Notes: generated by a model from the letters alone, not told the origin. 64,000 nucleotides of DNA from Corynebacterium pacaense (GCF_900169525.1 NZ_LT821239.1:1386708-1450707), one strand, 5' to 3'; positions 28,113 through 38,032 are shown, numbered from the stretch's first letter. Program-made: numbers and translations.

Positions 28113-28129
28113 CCTAGGGAGAATTCTCA

Positions 28130-28735
28130 ATGACCACCCCCCGCATCGGGCGAGCGTCCCGGACAACCAGTGAGTCCGACATTTCCGTTGAGATCAACCT
28201 CGACGGCTCCGGACAAGTGGACATAGACACCGGACTTCCCTTCTTCGACCACATGCTCACCGCCTTCGGCGTCCACGGCAGCTTCGATCTGAGCATCCGG
28301 GCCAAGGGGGACACCGAGATCGATGCCCACCACACGGTCGAGGACACCGCCATCGTCCTCGGCCGGGCGCTGCTGGAGGCCATCGGGGACAAGCGCGGCA
28401 TCCGGCGCTTCGGTTCCTGCCAGCTGCCCATGGATGAGACGCTGTGCGAGGGTGTCGTCGACATCTCCGGCCGCCCCTACTTCGTGATCAGTGGCGAGCC
28501 CGATCACATGGTCACCTCCGTGATCGGGGGGCACTACGCCACCGTGATCAATGAGCACTTCTTCGAGACCCTCGCGCTGAATTCCAGAATCACTCTCCAT
28601 GTGATCTGCCACTACGGGCGCGACCCACATCACATCACGGAAGCCGAGTACAAGGCGGTGGCCCGCGCCCTCCGTGGCGCGGTCGAGATCGACCCCAGGC
28701 AGGCGGGAATCCCGTCCACTAAGGGAGCTCTGTAA
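28130..28735 (+). CDS. hisB: Imidazoleglycerol-phosphate dehydratase
   Basis: The 201-residue monofunctional enzyme dehydrates IGP to imidazole-acetol phosphate using manganese. The metal-binding His clusters are visible: [29 protein letters not shown] and [19 protein letters not shown]. The bifunctional phosphatase domain of enterobacterial HisB is absent, as is normal for actinobacteria. Shine-Dalgarno AGGGAG lies 9 nt before the ATG. Confidence 0.96.
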   Translation: MTTPRIGRASRTTSESDISVEINLDGSGQVDIDTGLPFFDHMLTAFGVHGSFDLSIRAKGDTEIDAHHTVEDTAIVLGRALLEAIGDKRGIRRFGSCQLPMDETLCEGVVDISGRPYFVISGEPDHMVTSVIGGHYATVINEHFFETLALNSRITLHVICHYGRDPHHITEAEYKAVARALRGAVEIDPRQAGIPSTKGAL

Positions 28736-28738
28736 GCG

Positions 28739-28969
28739 GTGGGGAATCTTCCCGGTGGGACCACCTCCATTGTCGCCATGGTTGAGCAGAACCCCGCCGG
28801 TGCCGGAACCTGGATGATCTATGCGCTGTTTCTCATCGCGGGATTGTTCGTCGGCGGCGCATGGTCGGCCTATAAGAGTAAGAACGTTCCACTGACCGTC
28901 CTCGCGGGGGCCGTCGCCGTGGTGGCGGCCGCTGGCGGCGTGCTGTGGATGATGGGAGACATGGCTTAA
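28739..28969 (+). CDS. Small membrane protein in the his operon, 76 residues
   Basis: Two hydrophobic helices are predicted at about residues 26-44 (MIYALFLIAGLFVGGAWSA) and 51-73 (PLTVLAGAVAVVAAAGGVLWMMG). It sits 3 bp after hisB and 1 bp before the MFS gene, so it is co-transcribed and probably co-translated. A GTG start at 28739 is used; an internal ATG at 28778 would remove the non-hydrophobic first 13 residues. The equivalent slot in the C. glutamicum his operon also holds a small unknown ORF. The function is unknown. Confidence 0.75.
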   Translation: MGNLPGGTTSIVAMVEQNPAGAGTWMIYALFLIAGLFVGGAWSAYKSKNVPLTVLAGAVAVVAAAGGVLWMMGDMA

Positions 28970-28970
28970 G

Positions 28971-30281
28971 TTGGCAACCAGGGCTCTCTCCAGAGCTGAG
29001 ATTGAAAAGCTGCCCGGCATGTGGAAGAGCCCGGGGTTCATTGAAACCCTCGTGGCGGTCGCCGCTGCATTCGGCAGCTGGTCTCTGCTGCTTCCCGTGG
29101 TCCCGCTGGCCGTCCTCGACGGTGGTGGTTCGGCCAGCCTGGCGGGCGCGACCACGGGAATCTTCATGGCCGCAACCGTGGTCACCCAGATTTTCACCCC
29201 CCGGGCACTGCGCCACTTCGGTTACAACCCGGTGATGGTCTTCGCCGCCTTCATCCTCGGTGTCCCGGCCGTTGGGTATCTCTTCGGTACCGACCCGCTG
29301 CCCGTCCTGCTTGTCTCCGCACTACGGGGCATCGGTTTCGGTGCGCTGACGGTTGCGGAATCCGCACTGGTCGCCGAACTCGTGCCGGTCCGCTTCCTGG
29401 GAAAGGCCTCGGGCATGCTCGGGGTCTTCGTCGGATTGGCGCAGATGATCTTTCTGCCGCTGGGGCTGGTGCTGGCACAGGCCTTCGGCTTCGGAACGGT
29501 TTACCTGCTCGGAGCCGCGATCGCGCTTCTGGCGGCGGTGATGTGCCTGCGCATCCCCGCTCTCAGGGCGGCCCCGCGGTCCCGGGTGAGCACGCAGGGG
29601 AACCCAGGGGAGGACGACCAGCCTACGGCGTCGACCTGGAAGCTGGTCACCGTGCCCGCACTGGCGGTGACCTCACTGTCCATGAGCTTCGGCGCGGTGT
29701 CCTCCTTCCTGCCCGCAGCGGTGCTCGAACTCGATCCCGTGCTCGGGGCGACCCTCGGTGGCATCATCTTGTCCATCACCGGAGGATCCGCCATGGTTTT
29801 CCGCTACCTCTCCGGCGTGGTCGCCGATCGCCGCGGCACGCCGGGGGCGACGATGATTCCGGCGCAGGTCACCGGTTTCGCGGGTGTCGCGCTGATCGCC
29901 GCGACCATCCTCGGAGAATGGTCCGGCTGGCTGCTGGTGGTCGGAGCAGTGCTTTTCGGAGGGGGATTCGGCATGGTGCAGAACGAGGCACTACTGTCGA
30001 TGTTCTTTCGCCTCCCCCGTTCGCGGGTGTCGGAGGCGTCGGCGATCTGGAATGTCGCCTTCGACGCCGGTACCGGGCTCGGCAGTTTCATCCTAGGCGT
30101 GGTGGCGGCGCAGCTGGCCTACGGCGGTGCTTTCGCGGCCGGTGCCCTGGTGATCGCCCTCGGTCTGCTGATGACGACGGCGGACCGGATCGTGGGCCGG
30201 TACCGCATCACCGAATACAACAACACCCGCGCCAGGTTGAGGCAGCTTCCGCTGTCCGGCCGCCCGGAGCGGCGCGGGTAG
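28971..30281 (+). CDS. MFS transporter within the his operon
   Basis: The 436-residue major-facilitator protein has 12 predicted helices and a cytoplasmic loop near residue 205 (RVSTQGNPGEDDQPTAST). The loop after helix 2 region reads FTPRALRHFGYNP, and RYLSGVVADRRGTPG is the matching A-like motif of the second half. The start is a TTG one base after the preceding stop. The position between hisB and hisH suggests export or import of histidine or an intermediate, but substrate specificity cannot be read from sequence. Confidence 0.85.
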   Translation: MATRALSRAEIEKLPGMWKSPGFIETLVAVAAAFGSWSLLLPVVPLAVLDGGGSASLAGATTGIFMAATVVTQIFTPRALRHFGYNPVMVFAAFILGVPAVGYLFGTDPLPVLLVSALRGIGFGALTVAESALVAELVPVRFLGKASGMLGVFVGLAQMIFLPLGLVLAQAFGFGTVYLLGAAIALLAAVMCLRIPALRAAPRSRVSTQGNPGEDDQPTASTWKLVTVPALAVTSLSMSFGAVSSFLPAAVLELDPVLGATLGGIILSITGGSAMVFRYLSGVVADRRGTPGATMIPAQVTGFAGVALIAATILGEWSGWLLVVGAVLFGGGFGMVQNEALLSMFFRLPRSRVSEASAIWNVAFDAGTGLGSFILGVVAAQLAYGGAFAAGALVIALGLLMTTADRIVGRYRITEYNNTRARLRQLPLSGRPERRG

Positions 30282-30359
30282 GGCCCGGGGGAATCGCGTG
30301 GTGTCGTGCGGCGCCATCGGAAACATGGTCGCGGTGATGGCACGGGCTGGTGCTTGTCC

Positions 30360-30365
30360 TAGACT
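30360..30365 (+). promoter_or_regulatory. Internal -10 box before hisH (leaderless pattern)
   Basis: TAGACT ends 6 nt before the hisH ATG, with no Shine-Dalgarno sequence between. It would give hisHA-impA-hisFI a second promoter that bypasses the hisD leader. Confidence 0.55.
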
Positions 30366-30371
30366 GATGGC

Positions 30372-31007
30372 ATGACCACAACCGTCGCACTGCTCGACTA
30401 CGGATCGGGAAATCTTCGATCGGCCCTACGCGCGCTGGAGCGCGCGGGCGCAACCGTCACGGTAACCTCCGACCCCCAGATCTGCGTCAACGCCGATGGC
30501 CTGCTGGTGCCGGGCGTGGGTGCCTTCGCCGCCTGCATGCAGGGTCTCAACCGGGTCTACGGTCATCGGATCATCGGCCAGCGACTCGCCGGTGGCCGAC
30601 CGGTTCTGGGCATCTGCGTCGGCATGCAGATCCTCTTCGAGGAGGGCGTTGAACACGGCATCAGGGCCAGAGGATGCGGTGAATGGCCGGGCCGGGTGGA
30701 GCGGCTGCACGCCGAAATCCTGCCCCACATGGGCTGGAACACGGTTGAGGCACCGGAATCCTCCCAGCTGTTCGCCGGCATGAGTGAGAATGAGCGCTAC
30801 TATTTTGTGCACTCCTACGGGGTGCGGGACTGGACTCTGCGCACCGATCATCTGACCGCGCCACCGCTTGTCAGCTGGGCGCAGCATGAAGGTGACCGCT
30901 TCGTCGCCGCGGTGGAAAACGGTGCGCTGTGGGCCACCCAGTTCCACCCCGAGAAGTCGGGTGATGCGGGGGCGCAATTGTTGCGCAACTGGATTGATAC
31001 TCTTTAG
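30372..31007 (+). CDS. hisH: Imidazole glycerol phosphate synthase, glutaminase subunit
   Basis: This class I glutamine amidotransferase of 211 residues supplies ammonia to HisF. The catalytic Cys is in [15 protein letters not shown] (about residue 80) and the His/Glu of the triad in [12 protein letters not shown] near the C-terminus. It begins a second his block (hisH-hisA-impA-hisF-hisI) after a 90-bp gap from the MFS gene. Confidence 0.96.
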   Translation: MTTTVALLDYGSGNLRSALRALERAGATVTVTSDPQICVNADGLLVPGVGAFAACMQGLNRVYGHRIIGQRLAGGRPVLGICVGMQILFEEGVEHGIRARGCGEWPGRVERLHAEILPHMGWNTVEAPESSQLFAGMSENERYYFVHSYGVRDWTLRTDHLTAPPLVSWAQHEGDRFVAAVENGALWATQFHPEKSGDAGAQLLRNWIDTL

Positions 31008-31033
31008 GACATCTGAAAGATAGGATCAACTAC

Positions 31034-31774
31034 ATGACATTTACCATTCTTCCCGCAGTCGATGTGGTTGATGGCCGGGCGGTGCGCCTGGATCAGGGGG
31101 AGGCGGGAACGGAGAAATCCTATGGCTCGCCGCTGGAATCCGCCCTCAACTGGCAGGAACAGGGTGCGCAGTGGCTGCACTTTGTCGATCTGGATGCGGC
31201 ATTCAACCGCGGGTCGAATCATGAGATGATGGCCGAGATCGTGGGCACCCTCGACATCAAGGTGGAGCTGACCGGCGGGATCCGAGATGATGAGTCGCTG
31301 GAACGCGCACTCGCCACCGGCGCCCAGCGGGTCAATATCGGTACCGCGGCCCTGGAGAAACCGGAATGGATCGGTTCGGTGCTCAAGCGATACGGCGATA
31401 AGGTCGCCGTGGACATCGCCGTCAGGCTCATTGATGGTGAGTGGCGCACCCGCGGCAACGGGTGGGTATCCGATGGAGGCGATCTCTGGGAGGTTCTCGA
31501 ACGCCTGGATTCCCAGGGCTGCAGCCGCTTCGTGGTCACCGACGTCTCCAGGGACGGCACGCTGAGCGGCCCCAACGTCGAGCTGCTCCGCGATGTCGCC
31601 GCAGCCACCGACGCCCCCATCGTCGCCTCCGGCGGCATCTCGGTTCTCGAGGATGTGCTCCAGCTTGCCCGCTACCGGGATGAGGGAATCGATTCGGCGA
31701 TCATCGGTAAGGCCCTTTATGAGCACCGCTTCACGTTGACCGAGGCGCTCGCGGCCGTCGAAAAGCTTGGTTAG
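31034..31774 (+). CDS. hisA: ProFAR isomerase (phosphoribosylformimino-5-aminoimidazole carboxamide ribotide isomerase)
   Basis: The 246-residue TIM barrel shows [15 protein letters not shown] with the first catalytic Asp, [28 protein letters not shown] with the second, and [13 protein letters not shown]. In actinobacteria this gene type often doubles as TrpF (PriA). Here separate trp genes elsewhere are likely, so dual activity is possible but not shown. Confidence 0.95.
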   Translation: MTFTILPAVDVVDGRAVRLDQGEAGTEKSYGSPLESALNWQEQGAQWLHFVDLDAAFNRGSNHEMMAEIVGTLDIKVELTGGIRDDESLERALATGAQRVNIGTAALEKPEWIGSVLKRYGDKVAVDIAVRLIDGEWRTRGNGWVSDGGDLWEVLERLDSQGCSRFVVTDVSRDGTLSGPNVELLRDVAAATDAPIVASGGISVLEDVLQLARYRDEGIDSAIIGKALYEHRFTLTEALAAVEKLG

Positions 31775-31786
31775 GTCGTTTGAGAC

Positions 31787-32575
31787 ATGGAAGCGCGTGA
31801 GCTGCTTGCCGTCGCCGAGGCCGTCGTCGATGACGCGGAGACCCTGTTCCTGGAGGGGTTCGGCGCGGCGCCGTCCCAGATGAAGTCTCCGAGCGATTTC
31901 GCGACCGACGTTGATTTCGCCATCGAATCCCACATCAGGTCCATGCTGGGGGTCATGACGGGCATCCCGGTCATCGGCGAGGAATCAGGTGGGGCCACCT
32001 CGGGTACACGCTGGGTCATCGATCCCATCGACGGAACCGCCAATTTTGCGGCCCGAAATCCCATGTGCGCCATCCTTGTCTCGCTCGTGGTGGATGACAC
32101 CCCGGTCGTGGGACTGACCTCGATGCCCCTGCTGGGAAAACGGCTGACTGCGTTCGAGGGTTCACCCCTGCTGGTCAACGGCCAGCCGCAGCCCCCGCTC
32201 CGGGAGAAGTCCCATCTGGTGGCACACGTCGGTTTCAGTTCCATGGCGACCCCGCGCAACGCAGAGTTCCCCTCACAGCTGCGCAGGGATCTCCTCTCCG
32301 AACTCACCGATTCCTACCTGCGTCCCAGGATCACGGGTTCGGTCGGTGTCGATCTCGCTTTCACCGCCCAGGGAATCTTCGGCGCCTGCGTATCATTTAG
32401 TCCGCATATCTGGGACAACTCGGCCGGAGTCATGCTGGTGCGCGCCGCGGGGGGTGTGGTCACGGACACCGCCGGAGATCAGTGGAAGCCGGGCAGCGGC
32501 GTGGTGGCCGGAACGGAGAAGGCCCATGAGATCCTGTTGAGTACGATTGAAAAGGTTCGCATGGAGCATGACTGA
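31787..32575 (+). CDS. impA: Inositol monophosphatase family protein
   Basis: The 262-residue Mg-dependent phosphatase shows the metal-binding blocks IGEESGG (about residue 63) and [21 protein letters not shown] (about 76-96) and the C-terminal [17 protein letters not shown]. Its place between hisA and hisF matches impA of the C. glutamicum his operon. It may hydrolyse inositol phosphate or histidinol phosphate; C. glutamicum uses a separate HisN for the latter, so inositol phosphate is favoured. Confidence 0.9.
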   Translation: MEARELLAVAEAVVDDAETLFLEGFGAAPSQMKSPSDFATDVDFAIESHIRSMLGVMTGIPVIGEESGGATSGTRWVIDPIDGTANFAARNPMCAILVSLVVDDTPVVGLTSMPLLGKRLTAFEGSPLLVNGQPQPPLREKSHLVAHVGFSSMATPRNAEFPSQLRRDLLSELTDSYLRPRITGSVGVDLAFTAQGIFGACVSFSPHIWDNSAGVMLVRAAGGVVTDTAGDQWKPGSGVVAGTEKAHEILLSTIEKVRMEHD

Positions 32576-32613
32576 ATCATGTGGTTTCAAGGTTGAAGAA
32601 GGAGAGCAGTGAC

Positions 32614-33390
32614 ATGGGCGTTGCAGTACGCGTGATCCCCTGCCTGGATGTGGACAACGGCAGGGTGGTCAAGGGGGTGAACTTTGAGAACCTCAGGGAT
32701 GCGGGCGACCCGGTTGAACTGGCCAAACGCTATGACTCTGAAGGGGCGGACGAACTGACCTTCCTCGATGTCACAGCCTCCAGGGACGGCCGTGGGACCA
32801 TGCTCGAGGTGGTGCGGCGGACCGCGGACCAGGTGTTCATCCCGCTCACCGTCGGCGGCGGTATCCGCAGCGAGGAGGATGTGGATCAGCTCCTGCGCGC
32901 CGGTGCGGACAAGGTCAGCGTGAACACCTCCGCGATTGCGCGTCCCGAACTGCTGTCGGAGTTGTCCAGGCGTTTCGGTGCCCAGTGCATCGTCCTGTCC
33001 GTCGACGCCCGGCGTGTCCCTGCCGGGGGCACCGCACAACCCTCTGGTTTTGAGGTGACCACGCACGGCGGCTCGGTGTCCGCGGGCCTGGATGCCGTTG
33101 AATGGGCCCGCCGCGGACAGGAGCTCGGGGTCGGGGAGATCCTGCTCAACTCCATGGACGGCGACGGCACCAAGGAGGGATTCGATCTCGAGCTTTTGGA
33201 AAAGGTCAGGGCCGCGGTCAGCATCCCCATCATTGCCTCCGGTGGTGCCGGAAAGGTGGAGGACTTCCCACCCGCCATCCGCGCCGGGGCCAATGCCGTC
33301 CTGGCGGCCACGATCTTCCACTTCCGCGAGGTCAGCATCAGGGATGTCAAGACCGCCATCGCGCAGGCAGGATTCGAGGTGCGGCTATGA
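32614..33390 (+). CDS. hisF: Imidazole glycerol phosphate synthase, cyclase subunit
   Basis: The 258-residue TIM barrel partner of HisH makes IGP and [37 protein letters not shown] at the N-terminus includes the catalytic Asp; [31 protein letters not shown] (second Asp) and [13 protein letters not shown] follow. AAGGAGAG 8 nt upstream fixes the ATG at 32614 over the longer frame at 32581. It overlaps hisI by ATGA. Confidence 0.96.
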   Translation: MGVAVRVIPCLDVDNGRVVKGVNFENLRDAGDPVELAKRYDSEGADELTFLDVTASRDGRGTMLEVVRRTADQVFIPLTVGGGIRSEEDVDQLLRAGADKVSVNTSAIARPELLSELSRRFGAQCIVLSVDARRVPAGGTAQPSGFEVTTHGGSVSAGLDAVEWARRGQELGVGEILLNSMDGDGTKEGFDLELLEKVRAAVSIPIIASGGAGKVEDFPPAIRAGANAVLAATIFHFREVSIRDVKTAIAQAGFEVRL

Positions 33391-33746
33391 GCACCGAAAA
33401 CCCGGCGGGATACGAGCTCGACCCGGCCATCGCCACACGCCTCAAGCTTAACGACGCCGGCCTGATCCCCGTGGTCACCCAGGCCGCGGGGACCGGGGAG
33501 GTGCTGATGATGGCGTGGATGGATGTCCATGCACTCGCGTACACTTTGGCCACGCGCCGTGGGACCTACTATTCGCGTTCCCGGAAAGAGTACTGGATCA
33601 AGGGCCTGACCTCCGGCAACGTGCAGGAGGTGACCGGAGTCGCGCTCGATTGTGACGGGGACACCGTCCTGCTGACGGTCAATCAGACGGGTGGTGCGTG
33701 CCACACCGGCGCCAGGACCTGCTTCGACAATGACGTTCTCCTCTGA
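33387..33746 (+). CDS. hisI: Phosphoribosyl-AMP cyclohydrolase
   Basis: The 119-residue zinc enzyme opens the purine ring of [49 protein letters not shown], the metal-binding DCDGDTVLL and HTGARTCF are intact. The phosphoribosyl-ATP pyrophosphatase (HisE) domain is absent, as expected where hisE pairs with hisG elsewhere. It is the last gene of the his operon, coupled to hisF by a 4-bp overlap. Confidence 0.96.
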   Translation: MSTENPAGYELDPAIATRLKLNDAGLIPVVTQAAGTGEVLMMAWMDVHALAYTLATRRGTYYSRSRKEYWIKGLTSGNVQEVTGVALDCDGDTVLLTVNQTGGACHTGARTCFDNDVLL

Positions 33747-33770
33747 AGGGGACAGGTAAGGATACCCTCT

Positions 33771-34421
33771 ATGAAGCCACACGTGCTGTCAGCTCTACTG
33801 ATCGGTGCTGGAGCCCTCGTGGTATGGATCAGCTCCCGGATGCCGTGGATCACCGTCACGGCCTACGATGACAAGTCGGGGGAGACCACGCAATCCATCG
33901 TCGGTGCCACCTGGTCAACCGAGATCATGGCGCTGGCGCTGGTACTTGCCGCGGCCGCGGTGGCGGGACTGGTCCTGCGTCGATTCGGACGCCGGATCAT
34001 CGGGGTGGTCTCCGCGATCGTTGCAGTGGGTGCCAGCCTCGCCCCGCTCGCCCTGCTCACCGCCGAACCCGACGCGGACCGGGCGCATCAGCTGCTGGCC
34101 TCGGGAATCGCTAGCCAACGCGCCAGTGACCCGACGATGCTCTCCGAATGGGCCGAGATCACCGCCATGGATACCCATCCGCTTTCGGCGGTGGTCGCCC
34201 TGATCGGGTGCGCCCTCGCGCTTTTCGGTGGGGTGCTGCTGGCCATGCGCCCGGGTATCAACACCCCGCGCAGCAATCAGTATGAACGCAAGGCGGCCAG
34301 GGCCGAGAGGATCAGGGTCGATCTCGAGGAGGCCCCCGAGTCCGGACGCGTACTGTGGGATGCTCTCGACGAGGACATTGATCCGACCGAGGGCGGCGGG
34401 GGTCCGGCTCGCCGGGGTTAG
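33771..34421 (+). CDS. TIGR02234-type (Trp operon-associated) membrane protein
   Basis: The 216-residue protein has four predicted helices (about residues 5-22, 52-68, 76-97 and 140-160) and a basic-acidic C-terminal tail after RPGINTPRSNQYERKAARAERI. In mycobacteria this family sits inside the trp operon, just before trpC; here it likewise precedes a TrpC-like gene although trpE, trpB and trpA are missing. AAGGA 9 nt before the ATG. Its molecular role is unknown. Confidence 0.82.
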   Translation: MKPHVLSALLIGAGALVVWISSRMPWITVTAYDDKSGETTQSIVGATWSTEIMALALVLAAAAVAGLVLRRFGRRIIGVVSAIVAVGASLAPLALLTAEPDADRAHQLLASGIASQRASDPTMLSEWAEITAMDTHPLSAVVALIGCALALFGGVLLAMRPGINTPRSNQYERKAARAERIRVDLEEAPESGRVLWDALDEDIDPTEGGGGPARRG

Positions 34422-34529
34422 CCTGCCGGAGCTAGCTCACCGGAATTGAACAGCGGTCCGCCAGATTTCTTCCAATCCCACCCCTCGGGATATTCTAATC
34501 AGGGTATTGGGCAGGGAAGGAGGTCTGGT

Positions 34530-35315
34530 GTGGTGACGGTTGAGAATCGCCTCCTGGCGGATGTGGCCGCGGAGGTGGCGGGCAGGGAAGCCCTGGTGAC
34601 CTTCCAGGAGGTCAAATCGGCCTCCCGTTCGCCGCATCTGGAATCCCCGAGTGATGTCCGTTCGATGCTCCTCGCCTCGGGTTGCGGGGTTATCACCGCC
34701 TTCGACCGCTTCGCCTCGGACTGGCGCGACCACAATGATCCGGGCGATTTCGCATCCCAGGTGGAGGATTCCGGTGCGCTGCTGCTCAGCTACACCATCC
34801 GCCGTGCACATTTCGCCGATGGTGTCCGGGATCTGAAGTACATAAGGGAGGTCTGCGGGCTTCCGCTGCTCCTGCATGATCTCATCATCGATCCCTACCA
34901 GATTCATGAGGCACGGGTACTCGGTGCGGACGCCCTGGTACTGGCGGTGTGGGCGATGGATCAGGCGAAACTGGAATCACTTCTGGACCGAATTGAATCA
35001 TTGGGGATGACGGCCCTGGTGGAGGTACACAATCCCCAGGAGGCCAGACGTGCCGTCGATGCGGGGGCATCGGTGCTGGCCATCGACGTCACCGGCTACC
35101 GGGGTGAGATGACCCTTCCCGAAGCCTTCGGGGGAATCTGCAGGCAGCTGCCCCGGGAGGTGCTCCGGGTGGCGATGGGGGGATGCTTCACGGCGAAGGA
35201 ACTGATGCGTTTCGCAGGACACGGCGCTGATGCCGTCTATCTTCCGCACACCGATGTCGCCACCACACGGACCCTGGCGACCGCCGGATCGCACCCGGCG
35301 TGCCCATCGAGGTGA
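34530..35315 (+). CDS. TrpC-fold (indole-3-glycerol-phosphate synthase family) protein, probably not catalytic
   Basis: The 261 residues align end to end with actinobacterial TrpC: DPYQIHEARVLGADALVLAV, SLGMTALVEVHNPQEA and RFAGHGADAVYLPHTD are conserved. Yet active-site blocks are replaced: the IAEVKRASPS motif reads ITAFDRFASD (catalytic Glu and Lys gone), RKDF reads LHDL (Lys to His), GVNARDL reads AIDVTGYRG, and AESG reads AMGG. Only the Glu of LVEVH remains. The barrel is otherwise uninterrupted, so it is under constraint for another role. GTG at 34530 follows AAGGAGG by 6 nt; TATTCT at 34491-34496 may be its -10. Databases would call it TrpC. Confidence 0.8.
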   Translation: MVTVENRLLADVAAEVAGREALVTFQEVKSASRSPHLESPSDVRSMLLASGCGVITAFDRFASDWRDHNDPGDFASQVEDSGALLLSYTIRRAHFADGVRDLKYIREVCGLPLLLHDLIIDPYQIHEARVLGADALVLAVWAMDQAKLESLLDRIESLGMTALVEVHNPQEARRAVDAGASVLAIDVTGYRGEMTLPEAFGGICRQLPREVLRVAMGGCFTAKELMRFAGHGADAVYLPHTDVATTRTLATAGSHPACPSR

Positions 35316-35405
35316 GTCCGCCTCCCCTCGGGTAGGGGTTGGGGTCAAAGCTTGTTACATTTGTTCCCATTACTGTTTTCGTTTTCGGGAGGCCTTGAAC
35401 AACTC

Positions 35406-36350
35406 GTGGACATCTTGACACTTGCAGCAATCCCGTCGCCTCCCCAGGGAGTGTGGTATCTGGGGCCGATCCCGATCAGAGCTTATGCCCTGTGCATCAT
35501 CGCCGGAATCATCGTCGCGGTGTGGCTGACCCGCAGGCGCTATGCGGCCAGGGGAGGCAACCCGGAAGTCGTTCTGGACGCGGCGATCGTCGCCGTGCCC
35601 GCCGGAATCATCGGTGGGCGTCTCTATCACGTCATCACCGACAACCAGAAGTACTTCTGTTCCGGGTGTAATCCGGTGGATGCGCTGAAGATCACCAACG
35701 GTGGCCTGGGAATCTGGGGGGCGGTCATTCTGGGAGGTCTGGCCGTTGCGATTCTGTTCCGGGTGAAGAAGCTCCCGCTGGCGCCCTTCGCTGACGCTGT
35801 TGCACCCGCGATCATCCTCGCCCAGGCCATCGGGCGGTTGGGAAACTGGTTCAACCAGGAGCTCTATGGAGCCGAGACCAATGTGCCCTGGGCCCTGGAG
35901 ATCTACTACCGCGTCGACGACGCCGGCCGGCTGGCACCTGTCACCGGAGTCTCCACAGGCGAGGTCATGGCCACCGTCCACCCGACCTTCCTCTATGAAA
36001 TTTTGTGGAATCTGCTTGTCTTCGCGCTGCTGATCTGGGTTGATCGGCGGTACAGGATGGGCCATGGAAGGGTCTTCGCCCTCTATGTCGCCGGGTACAC
36101 CCTCGGACGGTTCTGGATTGAGCAGATGCGTGTGGATGAGGCGACGATGGTCTTCGGATTGCGGATCAACACCCTGGTGTCCGCGGTCGTCTTCGCCGCA
36201 GCCGTGATTGTGTTCCTCCTTCTGAAGAAGGGGCGGGAGACACCCTCCGAGGTGGACCCGGCCCACCATGATCGGCTGGCTTCCGGGGAGCCGGCGGGGG
36301 GCGACGCCGTGGCGGAAACGGACGCCCCGAGAGGCGCCACAGAGCGTTAG
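35406..36350 (+). CDS. lgt: Prolipoprotein diacylglyceryl transferase
   Basis: It adds diacylglycerol to the lipobox Cys of preprolipoproteins in the membrane, serving the lipoproteins seen elsewhere in this window. Motifs: [20 protein letters not shown], the Lgt signature [13 protein letters not shown] (about residue 145) and [20 protein letters not shown]; about seven helices, then a charged 35-residue tail. The start is uncertain: GTG 35406 (314 residues), TTG 35394 and TTG 35415 are all in frame, and TACATT at 35356-35361 is a likely -10. Confidence 0.93.
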   Translation: MDILTLAAIPSPPQGVWYLGPIPIRAYALCIIAGIIVAVWLTRRRYAARGGNPEVVLDAAIVAVPAGIIGGRLYHVITDNQKYFCSGCNPVDALKITNGGLGIWGAVILGGLAVAILFRVKKLPLAPFADAVAPAIILAQAIGRLGNWFNQELYGAETNVPWALEIYYRVDDAGRLAPVTGVSTGEVMATVHPTFLYEILWNLLVFALLIWVDRRYRMGHGRVFALYVAGYTLGRFWIEQMRVDEATMVFGLRINTLVSAVVFAAAVIVFLLLKKGRETPSEVDPAHHDRLASGEPAGGDAVAETDAPRGATER

Positions 36351-36458
36351 GGAGGATATGTGACTGGAATCGCTTTTGTTTTTTGACATTTCTGATTCCT
36401 TTTGCTGACGTCCGTTCGCATCTGGTTTATCCACGTCAACGCCTGTTCGGTCATTGAT

Positions 36459-36474
36459 CGTGATGGGGGTCACA
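36459..36474. promoter_or_regulatory. GlxR (CRP-type) binding site upstream of pyk
   Basis: CGTGA-TGGGGG-TCACA differs from the GlxR consensus TGTGA-N6-TCACA at one position. It is centred about 90 bp before the pyk start. GlxR is the global cAMP-dependent regulator in C. glutamicum and controls many glycolytic genes, so regulation of pyk is plausible. Confidence 0.6.
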
Positions 36475-36555
36475 GTGGTGCGGGCGTGCATGTTCATCAA
36501 AGTTTAATGGTCACACCAGCAGCCCCGGCGGTGTCGAGGCGCTAAGCTGGTCACC

Positions 36556-37980
36556 GTGGAAAGAAGAACCAAGATTGTATGCACCCTCGGCCCTGCCGTC
36601 GCCAGCGCGGACGGAATCCTGCGCCTCGTGGAAGACGGGATGAACGTAGCCCGACTGAATTTCTCCCACGGTGATCACCCCGATCATGAGCAGAACTACA
36701 AATGGGTCCGTGAAGCCACCGACAAGACCGGTCACGCTGTCGGCATTCTGGCCGATCTCCAGGGTCCCAAGATTCGACTGGGTCGATTCAAGGATGGAGC
36801 CACCGTCTGGGAAACCGGCGAGACCGTACGGATCACCGTCGATGATGTCCAGGGAACCCACGATCGAGTTTCCACCACCTACAAGAATCTGGCCAAGGAC
36901 GCCAAGCCGGGTGACCGGCTCCTCGTCGACGATGGCAAGGTTGGTCTGGTCTGTGTCGGCGTCGAGGGAAATGACGTCATCTGCGAGGTCACCGAGGGTG
37001 GCCCCGTGTCCAACAACAAGGGCGTGTCCCTGCCCGGGATGGACATCTCGGTGCCCGCCCTGTCCGAGAAGGATATCGCCGATCTGCGGTTCGCACTCAA
37101 GCTGGGCGTCGATTTCATCGCCCTGTCCTTCGTGCGTTCCCCCGCCGATGTGGAACTGGTCCACCAGATCATGGACGAGGAGGGTCGTCGCCTGCCGGTG
37201 ATCGCGAAGCTGGAGAAGCCGGAGGCGGTTGCAGCGCTCGAGTCCATCGTGCTGGCCTTCGACGCGATCATGGTCGCCCGCGGCGACCTCGGTGTGGAGG
37301 TCCCACTGGAGGAGGTTCCGCTGGTGCAGAAGCGTGCGATCCAGATCGCACGCGAAAACGCCAAGCCGGTCATCGTGGCCACCCAGATGCTTGATTCGAT
37401 GATTGAGAATTCGCGCCCGACGCGCGCCGAGGCCTCGGACGTGGCAAACGCCGTCCTCGATGGCGCTGACGCCGTGATGCTCTCCGGTGAGACCTCGGTG
37501 GGCAAGGACCCGCACAACGTGGTCCGGACCATGTCCCGCATTGTGCGTTTCGCGGAGACCGATGGCCGCGTGCCGGATCTGACCCACATTCCGCGCACCA
37601 AGCGCGGCGTGATCTCCTACTCCGCCCGTGACATCGCCGAGCGGCTCAACGCCCGGGCACTGGTGGCGTTCACCACCTCCGGTGACACCGCCAAGCGCCT
37701 GGCACGTCTGCACTCACACCTGCCTCTGCTGGTGTTCACCCCGAGTCCAGCGGTGCGCTCCCAGCTCGCGCTTACCTGGGGTGCCGAGACCTTTCTCTGC
37801 CCAAAGGTTGACGACACCGACGCGATGATGCGTGAGGTTGACCGTGCGCTGCTGGCAATGGATGAGTACAACAGGGACGACATGATGGTCGTCGTGGCCG
37901 GTTCACCCCCCGGAGTCACCGGCAACACCAACATGATCCACGTCCATCTTCTCGGCGAGGACACCCGCGCACCCAGGTAG
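36556..37980 (+). CDS. pyk: Pyruvate kinase
   Basis: It converts PEP and ADP to pyruvate and ATP at the end of glycolysis. The 474-residue protein starts ERRTKIVCTLGPAVASADGILRLVEDGMNVARLNFSHGDH and includes PVIAKLEKPEAV, MVARGDLGVEVPLEEVPLVQKRAI and the K+/Mg2+ and allosteric C-terminal domain. It starts with GTG; TAAGCT at 36543-36548 lies 7 nt upstream without a Shine-Dalgarno sequence, a leaderless pattern. The upstream 200 bp also hold a GlxR-like site. A strong terminator follows. Confidence 0.96.
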   Translation: MERRTKIVCTLGPAVASADGILRLVEDGMNVARLNFSHGDHPDHEQNYKWVREATDKTGHAVGILADLQGPKIRLGRFKDGATVWETGETVRITVDDVQGTHDRVSTTYKNLAKDAKPGDRLLVDDGKVGLVCVGVEGNDVICEVTEGGPVSNNKGVSLPGMDISVPALSEKDIADLRFALKLGVDFIALSFVRSPADVELVHQIMDEEGRRLPVIAKLEKPEAVAALESIVLAFDAIMVARGDLGVEVPLEEVPLVQKRAIQIARENAKPVIVATQMLDSMIENSRPTRAEASDVANAVLDGADAVMLSGETSVGKDPHNVVRTMSRIVRFAETDGRVPDLTHIPRTKRGVISYSARDIAERLNARALVAFTTSGDTAKRLARLHSHLPLLVFTPSPAVRSQLALTWGAETFLCPKVDDTDAMMREVDRALLAMDEYNRDDMMVVVAGSPPGVTGNTNMIHVHLLGEDTRAPR

Positions 37981-37997
37981 TGGGGATTCAGGGGCAA

Positions 37998-38032
37998 TGG
38001 CACCGACAGGTTAACCTGCCGGTGCCATTTTT
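37998..38032 (+). terminator. Intrinsic terminator of pyk
   Basis: TGGCACCGaCAGG, a TTAA loop and CCTGcCGGTGCCA form a 13-position stem with one mismatch, followed by TTTTT. It is 17 bp past the pyk stop. Confidence 0.88.
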
